Shown here: one piece after another, positions 24,366 to 33,800 of the stretch
Layout of the letters: every line of letters begins with the position of its first letter
How positions within the stretch are numbered: the first letter of the stretch is position 1
Source of the DNA: Roseateles sp. DAIF2
GTDB taxonomy: Bacteria > Pseudomonadota > Gammaproteobacteria > Burkholderiales > Burkholderiaceae_C
Direction: 5' to 3'
NCBI RefSeq assembly: GCF_015624425.1
Contig: NZ_CP049919.1
Location: forward strand, 2,666,001-2,730,000
Length of the DNA: 64,000 nucleotides
Notes under the pieces: generated by a model
Seen by the model: the letters and a program-made list of their open reading frames with translations, nothing else
Database searches by the model: none
Told to the model about the DNA's origin: nothing
Made by a program: the position numbers and the translations under genes

Positions 24366-25052
24366 TCAACGCGGCATCAGGGGCCGCAGCCAGCGGCGCT
24401 CGGCCGCGTGGAACAGGCCGACCAGGGTCAGGGTCAGCAGGAAGTAGAACACCGCGGCGGTGATGAAGGCCTCGAAGGGGAGGTAGTAGGTGGAGTTGAC
24501 CTGGCGCGCGGCGCCGGTCAGGTCCATGACGGTGACGATGCTGGCCAGCGAGGTGCCGTGCAGCATGAAGATCGCCTCGTTGCTGTAGGCCGGCAGCGCG
24601 CGGCGCAGCGCCGAGGGCAGCACGATGCGGCGCAGCATCACCCAGCGGCTCATGCCCAGGGCCTTCGCCGCCTCGATCTCGCCGGCGGGCAGCGACTTGA
24701 TGCTGCCGGCGATGATCTCGACCGTGTAGGCGCAGGTGTTGAGCGCGAAGGTCAGGCAGGCGCAGAACCAGGCCGAGCTGAAGTAGGGCCACAGCGCGCT
24801 CTGCTGCATCCACTCGAACTGGGCCAGGCCGTAGTAGATCAGGAACAGTTGCACCAGCATCGGCGTGCCGCGGAACACATAGGTGTAGAGCCAGATCGGC
24901 CGCGAGAGCCAGGGGTTGGGCAGGGCGCGCAGCACCGCCAGCGGGATCGCGAACGTGAGGCCCAGCGCCAGCGAGATCAGCAGCAGCTCGAAGGTGGCGA
25001 CGGCGCCGCTCAGATAGAGCGGCAGGTTCTCGGTGATGACTTCCAGATTCAT
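24366..25052 (-). CDS. aotM: Arginine/ornithine ABC transporter permease (AotM-like)
   Basis: A 228-residue inner-membrane permease of the HisM/ArtM class, with five hydrophobic segments and the EAA loop EIEAAKALGMSRWVMLRRIVLP (about 138-158) that contacts the ATPase. The start is ATG 25052 (MNLEVITENLPLYL); a longer frame back to 25127 would overlap the preceding gene and is not supported. Gene order after the binding protein and first permease follows aotJQMOP. Confidence 0.92.
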   Translation of the reverse strand: MNLEVITENLPLYLSGAVATFELLLISLALGLTFAIPLAVLRALPNPWLSRPIWLYTYVFRGTPMLVQLFLIYYGLAQFEWMQQSALWPYFSSAWFCACLTFALNTCAYTVEIIAGSIKSLPAGEIEAAKALGMSRWVMLRRIVLPSALRRALPAYSNEAIFMLHGTSLASIVTVMDLTGAARQVNSTYYLPFEAFITAAVFYFLLTLTLVGLFHAAERRWLRPLMPR

Positions 25053-25074
25053 GAAGGGAGGGGCTGGGCGGGGG

Positions 25075-25767
25075 TCAGAGCTTGCCCTGGCGCTGGCCGA
25101 CGGCGAAGCGCTTCTGCAGCCGGTCAAACACCAGTTCCGAGACGCTGGTGAAGACCAGATAGATCACGGCCACGGCGGCATAGAAGACGAAGGGCTCGCG
25201 CGTCGCGCCGGCGGCCTGCGAGCCGCGCGTCATCAGGTCGAACAGGCCGATCACCGAGACGATCGCGGTGCTCTTGATCAGCACCAGCCAGTTGTTCGAC
25301 AGGCCCGGCAGCGCATGGCGGAACATCTGCGGGAAGCTGATGCGCACGAACACCTGCCAGGGGCTCATGCCATAGGCCAGGCCGGCCTCGCGCTGGCCCG
25401 GCGGCACCGCCAGGAAGGCGCCGCGGAAGGCCTCGGTCAGGTAGGCGCCGAAGATGAAACCGATCGTGACCACGCCGGCCAGATAGGGGTCGATGTCGAT
25501 GTATTCCTCGTGGCCCAGCGCCAGCGCGATGTGGTTCACCGCGACCTGGCCGCCGAAGAAGATCAGCAGCATCAGCACCAGATCCGGCACGCCGCGGATC
25601 ACGGTGGTGTAGAGATAGGCGAGGGCCTTGGCCCAGCGCCAGCGGGAGAGCTTGGCCATCGCGCCGGCCAGGCCGAGCACCATGGCCAGCGCCAGGGACG
25701 CCAGGGCCACGCTCAACGTGACCAGCGCCCCTTGCAACAAGCTCGGCAGAAATCCGTGCAAAAACAT
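25075..25767 (-). CDS. aotQ: Arginine/ornithine ABC transporter permease (AotQ-like)
   Basis: A 230-residue inner-membrane permease of the HisQ/ArtQ class. It starts MFLHGFLPSLLQGALVTLSV at ATG 25767 and contains about five membrane helices, the conserved YTTVIRGVPDLVLMLLIFFG and the EAA loop REAGLAYGMSPWQVFVRISF. It forms a heterodimer with the downstream permease. Two hairpins separate it from the binding-protein gene and probably lower its expression relative to that gene. Confidence 0.92.
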   Translation of the reverse strand: MFLHGFLPSLLQGALVTLSVALASLALAMVLGLAGAMAKLSRWRWAKALAYLYTTVIRGVPDLVLMLLIFFGGQVAVNHIALALGHEEYIDIDPYLAGVVTIGFIFGAYLTEAFRGAFLAVPPGQREAGLAYGMSPWQVFVRISFPQMFRHALPGLSNNWLVLIKSTAIVSVIGLFDLMTRGSQAAGATREPFVFYAAVAVIYLVFTSVSELVFDRLQKRFAVGQRQGKL

Positions 25768-25830
25768 AATTCGTCCATCAGCCCACGCCCTCGATGAGCG
25801 CCCGGCACAGCCGGCGCGATTCATCGAGTG

Positions 25831-25882
25831 ACGTCCGGGGATCCGGCTTTGCCGGGCCCTCGGACGTGCCCCCTTGAGGGGG
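25831..25882. repeat. Paired hairpins between aotJ and aotQ
   Basis: ACGTCCG (25831-25837) pairs with CGGACGT (25861-25867) around an inner CCGGC-TTT-GCCGG stem; a second hairpin CCCCC-TTGA-GGGGG follows at 25869-25882. It resembles GC-rich intergenic repeats seen in Comamonadaceae-type genomes. Its position suggests an mRNA stabiliser or partial terminator favouring the binding protein. Confidence 0.6.
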
Positions 25883-25909
25883 CCGGCGCAGCCGGTAGGG
25901 GGTGGTCCG

Positions 25910-26698
25910 TTACTTCGGCGCGATGTCGTACTCGAAGTACTTGTCGTTCAGCTTCTTGAAAGTGCCGTTGCTCTTCAGCGCGCCGATCGCGTCGTTGAAC
26001 TTCTTGGCCAGGGTCTTCTCGTCGGCCTTGCGCAGGCCGACGCCGACGCCGGCGCCGAAGTACTTGGGATCGGTGTAGCTCGGGCCGATGAAGGCGAAGC
26101 CCTTGCCGGCCGGGGTCTTCAGGAAGCCCAGGTCGGTGGCGACCATGTCGGCCACGGTGGCGTCCAGGCGGCCCGACTTCAGGTCCAGGAAGACCTGGTC
26201 CTGGGTGGCGTAGCGCACGATCTCGGCGCCCTTGAAGGTGTCGGCGGCGAACTTCTCATGGATGGTGGCGCGCTGCACGCCGACCTTCTTGCCCTTCAGG
26301 CCGGCGGGCGAGATGTCCAGCTTGGCGTCGGCCTTGGCGGCCAGGCGGGCCGGGGTGCTGTAGTAGGGGGCCGAGAAGGCGATCGTCTTCTTGCGTTCGT
26401 CGGTGATTGACACCGAGGCGATGATCGCGTCGATCTTGCGCGCCTGCAGGGCCGGGATCAGGCCATCGAACTCCTGCTGCACCAGGGTGCACTCGGCCTT
26501 GATCTCGGCGCACAGGGCCAGCGCGTAATCGATCTCGAAGCCCTTGAGCTTGCCGTCCGGGCCGACCTCGGAGAACGGAGGGTAGGCGCCCTCGACGCCG
26601 ATGCGGATCTTCTTCCACTCGGGGGCCTGGGCCTGGACGGCGGTGGCGGCGCTCAGGGCCAGGGCGGCCACGGCGATCAGAGATAAGCGTCGTTGCAT
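25910..26698 (-). CDS. aotJ: Basic amino-acid-binding periplasmic protein (AotJ/ArgT-like)
   Basis: A 262-residue extracellular solute-binding protein, family 3. A signal peptide (MQRRLSLIAVAALALSAATA, cleavage near 23) precedes a two-lobed fold with typical IRIGVEGAYPPFSEVGPDGK, GFEIDYALALCAEI and DAIIASVSITDERKKTIAFS motifs found in Lys/Arg/Orn and His binding proteins. It is the first gene of the operon. Ligand choice (arginine/ornithine) rests on operon similarity, not on residues I could verify. Confidence 0.93.
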   Translation of the reverse strand: MQRRLSLIAVAALALSAATAVQAQAPEWKKIRIGVEGAYPPFSEVGPDGKLKGFEIDYALALCAEIKAECTLVQQEFDGLIPALQARKIDAIIASVSITDERKKTIAFSAPYYSTPARLAAKADAKLDISPAGLKGKKVGVQRATIHEKFAADTFKGAEIVRYATQDQVFLDLKSGRLDATVADMVATDLGFLKTPAGKGFAFIGPSYTDPKYFGAGVGVGLRKADEKTLAKKFNDAIGALKSNGTFKKLNDKYFEYDIAPK

Positions 26699-26766
26699 AG
26701 GATCTCCAGAGTATGTGCGGATAGCGTAAGGGATTGAGTGTTGCATGGCCCGGCGCGCGCCGGGCA

Positions 26767-27738
26767 TCAGGGTTTGAGCGAATGCAAAAACTGCTGCAGC
26801 GCCGCCACGGTCGTGGCCGGATCCTCCTCCTGCGGCAGGTGGCCCAGCGGCTCGAAGACCTGCAGCCGGCTGCCCGGGATCGCGCGGGCAAAAGCCTCGC
26901 CCTGGGCCGGCGGCAGCAGCCGGTCGCGCCCGCCCCACAGGATCAGGGTCGGCTGGCGCAGCGTGCCCAGCTGTTCGAGATGCTGGCCGGGGCGCTGCTG
27001 GCGCAGCGCCTGCACCAGGGCGGCGCGGTTGCCCTCGCGCAGGGTCAGCTCGAAATGGCGGTCCACCACCTCGGCACGCAGCCTGGCCGGCACGCCATAG
27101 GCCTCGCGCAGCTGCTGCTCGACCACGCGGCGCGGCAGCAGGCCCGAGGCAATCAGTTCCAGGCCCGGCAGGCGCGCCAGGCGCAGCGCCGTCGGCTCGA
27201 CGCCGCCCGGCCAGGGCTGGCCGGCGGGATCGACCAGCACCAGCGCGGCCACGCGGGCCGGTTCCTCGGCCGCGAAGCGCCAGGCCAATTGGCCGCCGCT
27301 CGAATTGCCACCCAGCACCACCTGCGGCAGCTGCAGCCGGTCCAGCAGGCGGCGCAGGAAATCGAGGTAGGCGGCCTCGCGATAGTCACCGTCGGCGCTG
27401 GGGCCGGTCAGGCCGAAGCCGGGCAGGTCCAGCGTGATCACGCGCCGGCCCTCGGCCCGCAGCGCGGCGGCCCAGCCCTCCCAGGTGTGCAGGCTGGAGC
27501 CGGTGCCATGCAGCAGCAGCAGCGGCCGCGGATCGGCGCGCGGCCCCTCGTCGCGGTAATGCACCAGCTGGCCGTCCAGGTCCAGGAAGTCCGAGGGCGG
27601 CGGCGCCCAGCGCGCCACCAGGCTCTCCAGCGGACGCTCCGGCGCGCGGAAGGCGGCCAGGCCCAGGGCCAGGCCCAGCACCAGCAGGCCGGCAAGGCGC
27701 AGCAGCCAGCCGCCGGGACCCAGGGGTTCGCGCTTCAT
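26767..27738 (-). CDS. Alpha/beta hydrolase, membrane-anchored
   Basis: A 323-residue serine hydrolase. A single hydrophobic helix near the N-terminus (about 11-30) probably anchors it in the inner membrane with the domain outside. The oxyanion HGTGSS (about 78), nucleophile elbow GGNSSGGQLA (Ser near 146), acid WGGRDRLLP and final GHLPQEEDP His complete the triad. The substrate is unknown; it resembles haloalkane dehalogenase/epoxide-hydrolase-like esterases. It is transcribed away from aotJ's start, which lies 68 bases downstream of its stop. Confidence 0.88.
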   Translation of the reverse strand: MKREPLGPGGWLLRLAGLLVLGLALGLAAFRAPERPLESLVARWAPPPSDFLDLDGQLVHYRDEGPRADPRPLLLLHGTGSSLHTWEGWAAALRAEGRRVITLDLPGFGLTGPSADGDYREAAYLDFLRRLLDRLQLPQVVLGGNSSGGQLAWRFAAEEPARVAALVLVDPAGQPWPGGVEPTALRLARLPGLELIASGLLPRRVVEQQLREAYGVPARLRAEVVDRHFELTLREGNRAALVQALRQQRPGQHLEQLGTLRQPTLILWGGRDRLLPPAQGEAFARAIPGSRLQVFEPLGHLPQEEDPATTVAALQQFLHSLKP

Positions 27739-27803
27739 TCTTCGGGGCGGTCGCTTGTTACTGCTTGCGGATCGCTCGGCCGGCCGGTCTCTTGCTCGCT
27801 CGC

Positions 27804-28592
27804 TCAGGGGGCCCGGTGGGCCTCGCTGGCGGGACGCTGGATCTCGGTGGCCGGGGCCAGCCCGGCGTCCAGCGCCTCGCGCTGGTCGAACACAAAGCAG
27901 CTGCCGCGGTAATGGGCGCCGTCGGTTTCCTCGAAATACTTCAGGATGCCGCCTTCCAGCTGGTAGATCGGCGTGTCCGGCAGTTCCTGCTGCTGCAGGT
28001 AGATCGCGGCCTTCTCGCAGCGGATGCCGCCGGTGCAGAAGCTGACGACGGTCTTGCCCTGTAGCGCTTCGCGGTGCTGCTGCACCGCCTCCGGGAACTC
28101 GCTGAACTTGCCGATGCGCCAGTCGATCGCGTTCTCGAACGTGCCGTAGTCGACCTCGAAGGCATTGCGCGTGTCCAGGGTGACGACCGGGCGGCCGTCG
28201 TCGTCATGGCCCTGGGCCAGCCAGCGCGCCAGGGTCGCGGCCGGCAGCGCCGGCGCGCGCTCGGCGCGGTCCGGCCGGATCGCCGGGTGGTTCATGCGGA
28301 TGATCTCGGGCTTGACCTTGACCAGCAGCTTCTTGAACGGCACCGCCTCGCTCCAGCTCTCCTTCGGGCTCAGGTCGGCGAAGCGGACATCGGCGCGCAG
28401 GGTGTCGACCCAGTCGCGCACCGCGCTGCCCGGCCCGGCCAGGAACAGATTGATGCCTTCCTCGGCCAGCAGCACCGTGCCCTTCAGGCCCAGCGCCTGC
28501 GCCCGCTCATGCAGGCGATCGCGCAGCGCATGGCAATCGGGCAGGCCGACGAACTTGTAGGCCGAGATGTTGAGGATGGCGGGGTTCTGCAT
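27804..28592 (-). CDS. trhO: tRNA uridine(34) hydroxylase, rhodanese-like
   Basis: A 262-residue TrhO (YceA) protein that hydroxylates U34 of tRNAs using oxygen, the first step to 5-methoxy/carboxymethoxy-uridine. An N-terminal acylphosphatase-like domain (about 1-95, with LLAEEGINLFLAG) precedes a rhodanese domain (about 115-225) with the active-site loop SFCTGGIRCEKAA containing the catalytic Cys. The C-terminal EGGILKYFEE is typical. The start is ATG 28592; the very long frame reaching upstream reads through the antisense of the next gene. Confidence 0.94.
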   Translation of the reverse strand: MQNPAILNISAYKFVGLPDCHALRDRLHERAQALGLKGTVLLAEEGINLFLAGPGSAVRDWVDTLRADVRFADLSPKESWSEAVPFKKLLVKVKPEIIRMNHPAIRPDRAERAPALPAATLARWLAQGHDDDGRPVVTLDTRNAFEVDYGTFENAIDWRIGKFSEFPEAVQQHREALQGKTVVSFCTGGIRCEKAAIYLQQQELPDTPIYQLEGGILKYFEETDGAHYRGSCFVFDQREALDAGLAPATEIQRPASEAHRAP

Positions 28593-28648
28593 AGGAAGGG
28601 CAGGATTGTAGGCAAAGTGCGCCCATCGCCCGGCTCGAGTGCTGTTCG

Positions 28649-29776
28649 TTACTCTGTTTCGACCCGGTTGCGCCCCAGGGTCTTGGCGCGATAGAGGGCG
28701 ATGTCGGCGCGTCCCAGCAGGGCGTCGGCGCTGTCGCCGGGGCGCCAATGGGTCAGGCCGAAGCTGGCGCTGCGGGCGCGGGTCAGCTCGGGCGGCGGCA
28801 GCGCGACCTGGGCGCGCAGCTGCTCGGCGCGCTGCCGCGCCTGTGGCGCCTCGGTGTCGGCCAGCAGCAGGCTGAACTCCTCGCCGCCATAGCGGAAGAC
28901 CCGCTCCCCGGGCCGGCCGTCCAGGCTCAGGCGGCGCGCGAAGTCCTGCAGCGCGTGGTCGCCGGCATGGTGGCCGAAGCGGTCGTTGATGGCCTTGAAA
29001 TGGTCGACGTCCACCATCATCACCGCGAAGGCGCGCGAGCCGCGGGCGGCGCGCTCCAGCGCCTCGTGCAGGGCCTGGTCCAGCGCGCGGCGGTTCGGCA
29101 GCCCGGTCAGCTCGTCGGTCAGCGCCTGCGCGCGAGCCTCGGCCTCGGCGCGCGCCTTGCACAGGTGCAGGAAGCCCAAGTTGGTGACGATGATGAAGAC
29201 GAAGGAGAACAGGTAGACCGGCAGCTGCCAGCCCGGCGGCAGGTCCAGGTAGCGGGCCGAGCCGGCGTTCAGCCACATCGCCAGCGCGCGCAGCGGCAGC
29301 AGCAGGCCCATCAGCAGGTAGAACAGCGCGACCAGGCGCTGGATGCGCTGCAGCGCCGGTGCCGGTTGGCGCCACAGCAGGCGCGCGTTGAGCAGCTGCA
29401 GCAGGCCGTAGGCAAAGCCGTTGAAGATGGTCGAGGCGACATAGTGGCTGCCGCTGAGGGCGGCCACCAGGGTGACGAGACCGACCATCAGGGCCAGGCC
29501 CGGGAGATGCCAGGGGCGGCCGAGGAACTGCCGCAGCGCGACGAAGAACAGCGCGACGCTCAGGCCCCCGGCGGCATTGGCCAGCACCGCGGACAGCAGC
29601 GGCGGCAGCTGCCCGGCCGCGGCCAGCAGCATATAGGCAATGCCCTGGGCGCTGACGCCCAGGGTCCAGGTCCTCAGGCCGTTGTGCCGGTCGGCCGGGC
29701 CGCGCGCGACCCACAGGATCGCGGCAATGGAGAGCAGGGCGCAGGTCTGCGCCAGGAACAGGGTTCGCAGGTCCAC
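28649..29776 (-). CDS. Membrane diguanylate cyclase (GGDEF domain)
   Basis: A roughly 375-residue protein with six to seven N-terminal membrane helices (about 1-195) and a GGDEF domain (about 215-370) that makes cyclic-di-GMP from two GTP. The active-site motif is GGEEF (RYGGEEFSLLL), with DELTGLPNRRAL and VDHFKAINDRFGH also present. The inhibitory I-site, normally RxxD five residues before GGEEF, reads RPGE, so feedback inhibition may be weak. I use GTG 29776 because the ATG at 29899 would overlap the preceding cyclophilin gene by about 90 bases; this start is uncertain. Confidence 0.88.
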   Translation of the reverse strand: MDLRTLFLAQTCALLSIAAILWVARGPADRHNGLRTWTLGVSAQGIAYMLLAAAGQLPPLLSAVLANAAGGLSVALFFVALRQFLGRPWHLPGLALMVGLVTLVAALSGSHYVASTIFNGFAYGLLQLLNARLLWRQPAPALQRIQRLVALFYLLMGLLLPLRALAMWLNAGSARYLDLPPGWQLPVYLFSFVFIIVTNLGFLHLCKARAEAEARAQALTDELTGLPNRRALDQALHEALERAARGSRAFAVMMVDVDHFKAINDRFGHHAGDHALQDFARRLSLDGRPGERVFRYGGEEFSLLLADTEAPQARQRAEQLRAQVALPPPELTRARSASFGLTHWRPGDSADALLGRADIALYRAKTLGRNRVETE

Positions 29777-29807
29777 GCTGGGGGAGGGAACTTCGTCGCG
29801 TGGCGCC

Positions 29808-30749
29808 TCAGGGGACCGGGCGGGTCGGCACGCTGGCGCTGCAGACCTCGATATGGCCGGGGCTGTGCACGAACCAGCCACCGCGGTGGCGGCGTGCATC
29901 CAGCAGCGCGGTCCAGGTCTTGCTGTCGGTACGCAGCACCTGCAGGGCCGGGCGCTCGGCCTCGGGCATGTCGGTCAGCAGGCGCACGCGCTGGATCGCG
30001 CTGCGCTGCTCGGCCTGCTCGTAGAAGCCCATGTTCGGGCCGCCGCGCGGCAGGCTGGCCAGCAGCTCCATGCCCTTGAGTACGCGGCCGACCACGGTGA
30101 TGTTCAGGTCCAGGCCGCGCGGCGCATGGCCGATCACCGCATAGAGCTCGGCGCCGGTGCTGGAGTCAATCGCATTGCCGCGGCCGGCGCCGACCATGCC
30201 GTAGCAATGGGCCAGCCAGGCCTTGTTGGCCTTGGGATCGGCGGCCACGGGAAAACCGTCGACGAAGCCGGTCTGTGGCGCCCAGCCGTCGACATCGGGC
30301 AGGCGGGTCAGCGGCAGGCCTTGGTAGGGAATCGAGAACTCGGCCGGGATCTTGGCCTCGGCCTTGCCCAGCGGGCGGGCCTTCTTCGGATCATCACCGT
30401 CCGGGTCGCCCCATTGAGTGACGAAGTTGTCCTGCACCCGCACCACGGCCAGACCGTCGTAGAAGCCGCCGCGCGCCAGGCTGCGGATATTGGCGACATG
30501 GCGCGGCGCGAAACGCGGCGCCAGCTCGATCAGCACCTGGCCCGGGCCGCGCGGGCCCTGCAGCTCCATCAGCAGGGTGCTTTCCGGATCGAGCGCGCGC
30601 CAGTCGCCCGCGGGCGACTGGGCCAGCACCTCGGCGCTGCTGAGCGGCGGCGGCGGCTGGGCCGGCGCGGCAACGGGAGCGGCAATGGCGGAAATGGCCG
30701 GCAGCAGCAGCGCGGCCAGCGCGGTCGGGAGCAGGGCGGTCTTGGGCAT
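29808..30749 (-). CDS. Cyclophilin-type peptidyl-prolyl isomerase, exported
   Basis: A 313-residue protein with a signal peptide (MPKTALLPTALAALLLPAIS, cleavage near 24) and one cyclophilin domain (about 60-240) carrying VQDNFVTQWGDPDGDDP, GAELYAVIGHAPRGLDLN and VVGRVLKGMELLASLPRG. It probably assists folding in the periplasm. The domain departs from the E. coli PpiA pattern (long insert between 110 and 160). The start is the ATG at 30749. It is divergent from dnaE. Confidence 0.9.
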   Translation of the reverse strand: MPKTALLPTALAALLLPAISAIAAPVAAPAQPPPPLSSAEVLAQSPAGDWRALDPESTLLMELQGPRGPGQVLIELAPRFAPRHVANIRSLARGGFYDGLAVVRVQDNFVTQWGDPDGDDPKKARPLGKAEAKIPAEFSIPYQGLPLTRLPDVDGWAPQTGFVDGFPVAADPKANKAWLAHCYGMVGAGRGNAIDSSTGAELYAVIGHAPRGLDLNITVVGRVLKGMELLASLPRGGPNMGFYEQAEQRSAIQRVRLLTDMPEAERPALQVLRTDSKTWTALLDARRHRGGWFVHSPGHIEVCSASVPTRPVP

Positions 30750-30891
30750 GGGGCGCGAGCATAGCCGCCTTGCCGGCGCTTGTGGCGCGGCCGTTGGCCG
30801 GCGACGACGAGCTCTCGGGTCAATCCACGCATGGCTTTTGCCTGACGGCGAAAGCCCGAGGGCGGCTCGGCCCACTCTCTACAATTGGCAG

Positions 30892-33800
30892 ATGGCTTTT
30901 GTTCACCTGCGCACCCATACCGAGTTTTCCGTCGTCGACGGCACCCTGCGAACCGACGATGCCGCCAAGGCGGCGGCCAAGGACGGGCAGGTGGCGCTGG
31001 GCCTGACCGACCTGGCCAATCTGTTTGGCGGGGTGAAGTTCTACAACGCCTGCCGCAAGAGCGGCGTCAAGCCCATCCTGGGTGCCGACTGCTGGCTGGA
31101 GCCGGAGGCTTCGGACAAGTCCTCGACCCGCCTGCTGCTGCTGGTGCAGAACATCCAGGGCTATCTGAACCTGAGTGAGCTGCTGTCGCGCGCCTGGATC
31201 CAGAACGTGGTGCGCAACCAGGCCTGCGTCAAATGGGAGTGGCTGGAGGAGCTGGGCGAGGGCCTGATCTGCCTGTCCGGCGCGCAGTTCGGCGGCCTGG
31301 GCCAGGCCCTGCTGATGGGCGACCAGGCCAAGGCGCGCGACTGGGCGCAGCGCCTGGCCGCGATCTTCCCGGGGCGTTTCTACATCGAACTGCAGCGCGC
31401 CGGTCTGCCGGGCCAGGAGGCGCTGGTGCGGGCCAGCGTACCGCTGGCGGCCGAGCTGCAGCTGCCGGTGGTGGCAACGCACCCGATCCAGTTCCTGGCC
31501 GAGGAGGACTACGACGCCCATGAGGCGCGCGTGTGCATCGCCGATGGCGAGACCCTGGCCAACCCCAAGCGGATCAAGCGCTTCCTGCCGGGCCAGTACT
31601 TCCGCAGCCAGGCGGACATGGAGGCGCTGTTCGCCGACATCCCGAGCGCGATCGCCAACACGGTGGAGATCGCCAAGCGCTGCAGCCTGACCCTGGTGCT
31701 GGGCAAGCCGCAGCTGCCGAACTTCCCGACGCCGCTGCTGGAAGACGGCAGCAAGATGCCGATGGCGGACTACTTCCGCAAGCTCTCCTTCGAGGGCCTG
31801 GAGGACCGGCTGAAGCTGCTCTACCCGGACCCGGCCAAGCGCGAGGCGCAGCGCCCGCGCTATGTCGAGCGCCTGGAGTTCGAGCTGGAGACCATCATCA
31901 AGATGGGCTTCCCCGGCTACTTCCTGATCGTGGGTGACTTCATCAAGTGGGCGAAGATGAACGGCTGCCCGGTCGGCCCGGGCCGGGGCTCCGGCGCCGG
32001 CTCGCTGGTCGCCTATGTGCTCCTGATCACCGACCTGGACCCGCTGCAGTACAACCTGCTGTTCGAGCGTTTCCTGAATCCCGAACGCGTCTCGATGCCC
32101 GACTTCGACATCGACTTCTGCCAGGGTAATCGCGACCGCGTCATCGAGTACGTCAAGGACAAGTACGGCCGCCCCGCGGTGAGTCAGATCGCCACCTTCG
32201 GCACGATGGCGGCCAAGGGCGCGCTGCGCGATATCGGCCGGGTGCTGGGCATGGGCTTTGGCCATGTGGACTCGATCGCCAAGCTGGTGCCGGCGCCGCC
32301 GGGCAAGACCGTGACCCTGGCCAAGCTGCCGCCGGACTTCGACCCGGACAAGGCCAAGATGGTCTACGCCCGCCACGAGTCGCCCGAGATCGAGGAGCGC
32401 GAGCGCGAGGACGAGGAGGTCGCCGGCCTGCTGGGCCTGGCGGCGCGCGTCGAGGGCACGGTGCGCTCGATCGGCATGCACGCCGGCGGCGTGCTGATCG
32501 CGCCCGGCAAGATCACCGATTTCTGCCCCCAGTATCAGCAGCCCGGCTCGACCAGCGCGGTGAGCCAGTACGACAAGGACGACGTGGAGGCGATTGGCCT
32601 GGTGAAGTTCGACTTCCTGGGCCTGGCCACCCTGACCATCCTGGAGCTGGCCAAGGATTTTATCGTTGCGCGCTATCCGGAGCAGAAGGACTTCGCCTTC
32701 GAGAAGATCCCGCTGGACGACAAGAAGACCTACAAGCTGTTCTCCGACGGCCTGACGGAGTCGGTGTTCCAGTTTGAATCGAGCGGCATGCAGAAGATGC
32801 TGAAGGACGCGAAGCCCTCGCGTCTGGAGGATCTGATCGCGCTGAACGCGCTGTACCGCCCGGGTCCGATGGACCTGATCCCGACCTTCGTTGCGCGCAA
32901 GCATGGCAAGGAGGTGGTCGAGTACCCGCATCCGTTGACGGAGCCCGTGCTGGCCGAGACCTACGGCATCATGGTCTATCAGGAGCAGGTGATGCAGACC
33001 GCCCAGGTGCTGGGCGGCTACAGCCTCGGCGGCGCCGACATGCTGCGCCGCGCGATGGGCAAGAAGAAGGCCGAAGAGATGGCCATGCACCGCGAGATGT
33101 TCCGCAAGGGCGCCGCGGAGAAGGGCATCGACCAGGACAAGGCCGACGAGGTCTTCGACCTGATGGAGAAGTTCGCGGGCTACGGCTTCAACAAGTCGCA
33201 CGCCGCCGCCTACTCGCTCTTGGCCTATCACACGGCCTGGCTGAAGGTGCATTTCACGGCGGAGTTCTTCGCCGCGAACATGACCATCGAATCGGACGAC
33301 ACCGACAAGCTCAAGGTGCTACTCAACGATGCCAAGCTGTTCGGCATCGAGTTCGAGCCGCCCAATGTCAACCTGGGCGTGCACCGCTTCGAGCCGCTGG
33401 GCCCGAAGCGCGTCAACTACAGCCTGGGCGCGGTCAAGGGCACCGGCGTCGGCGCGATCCAGGCGATCGTCGCGGCACGCAACGAGGGTGGGCCCTTCAA
33501 GAGCTTCTTCGATTTCTGCGTGCGGGTGGACCGCAAGCAGGTGAACAAGCGCGTGGTCGAGGCCCTGATCAAGGCCGGCGCCTTCGACGCGCTGGAGCCC
33601 GACCGCGCGCGCCTGCTGGCCAGCGTGGCCCTGGGCTATACCTATGCCGACAACCTGCAGGCCAACGCCAACCAGGGCGGCCTGTTCGACTTCGACGACA
33701 GCACCCATGGCTCCTCGACCGCGGAGCCGCCGCTGGTCGAGGTGGCGCCCTGGAGCATCAAGGAAAAGCTCAGCCTCGAGAAGACTGCGATCGGCTACTA

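Noticed and set aside
27804..29714. Apparent 636-residue fusion of a low-complexity protein with TrhO
   Set aside because: The upstream half is the diguanylate cyclase gene read in the wrong frame; TrhO begins at 28592.
30820..33252. 810-codon minus-strand frame opposite dnaE
   Set aside because: It is a shadow of the DnaE reading frame with no domain and no ribosome site.
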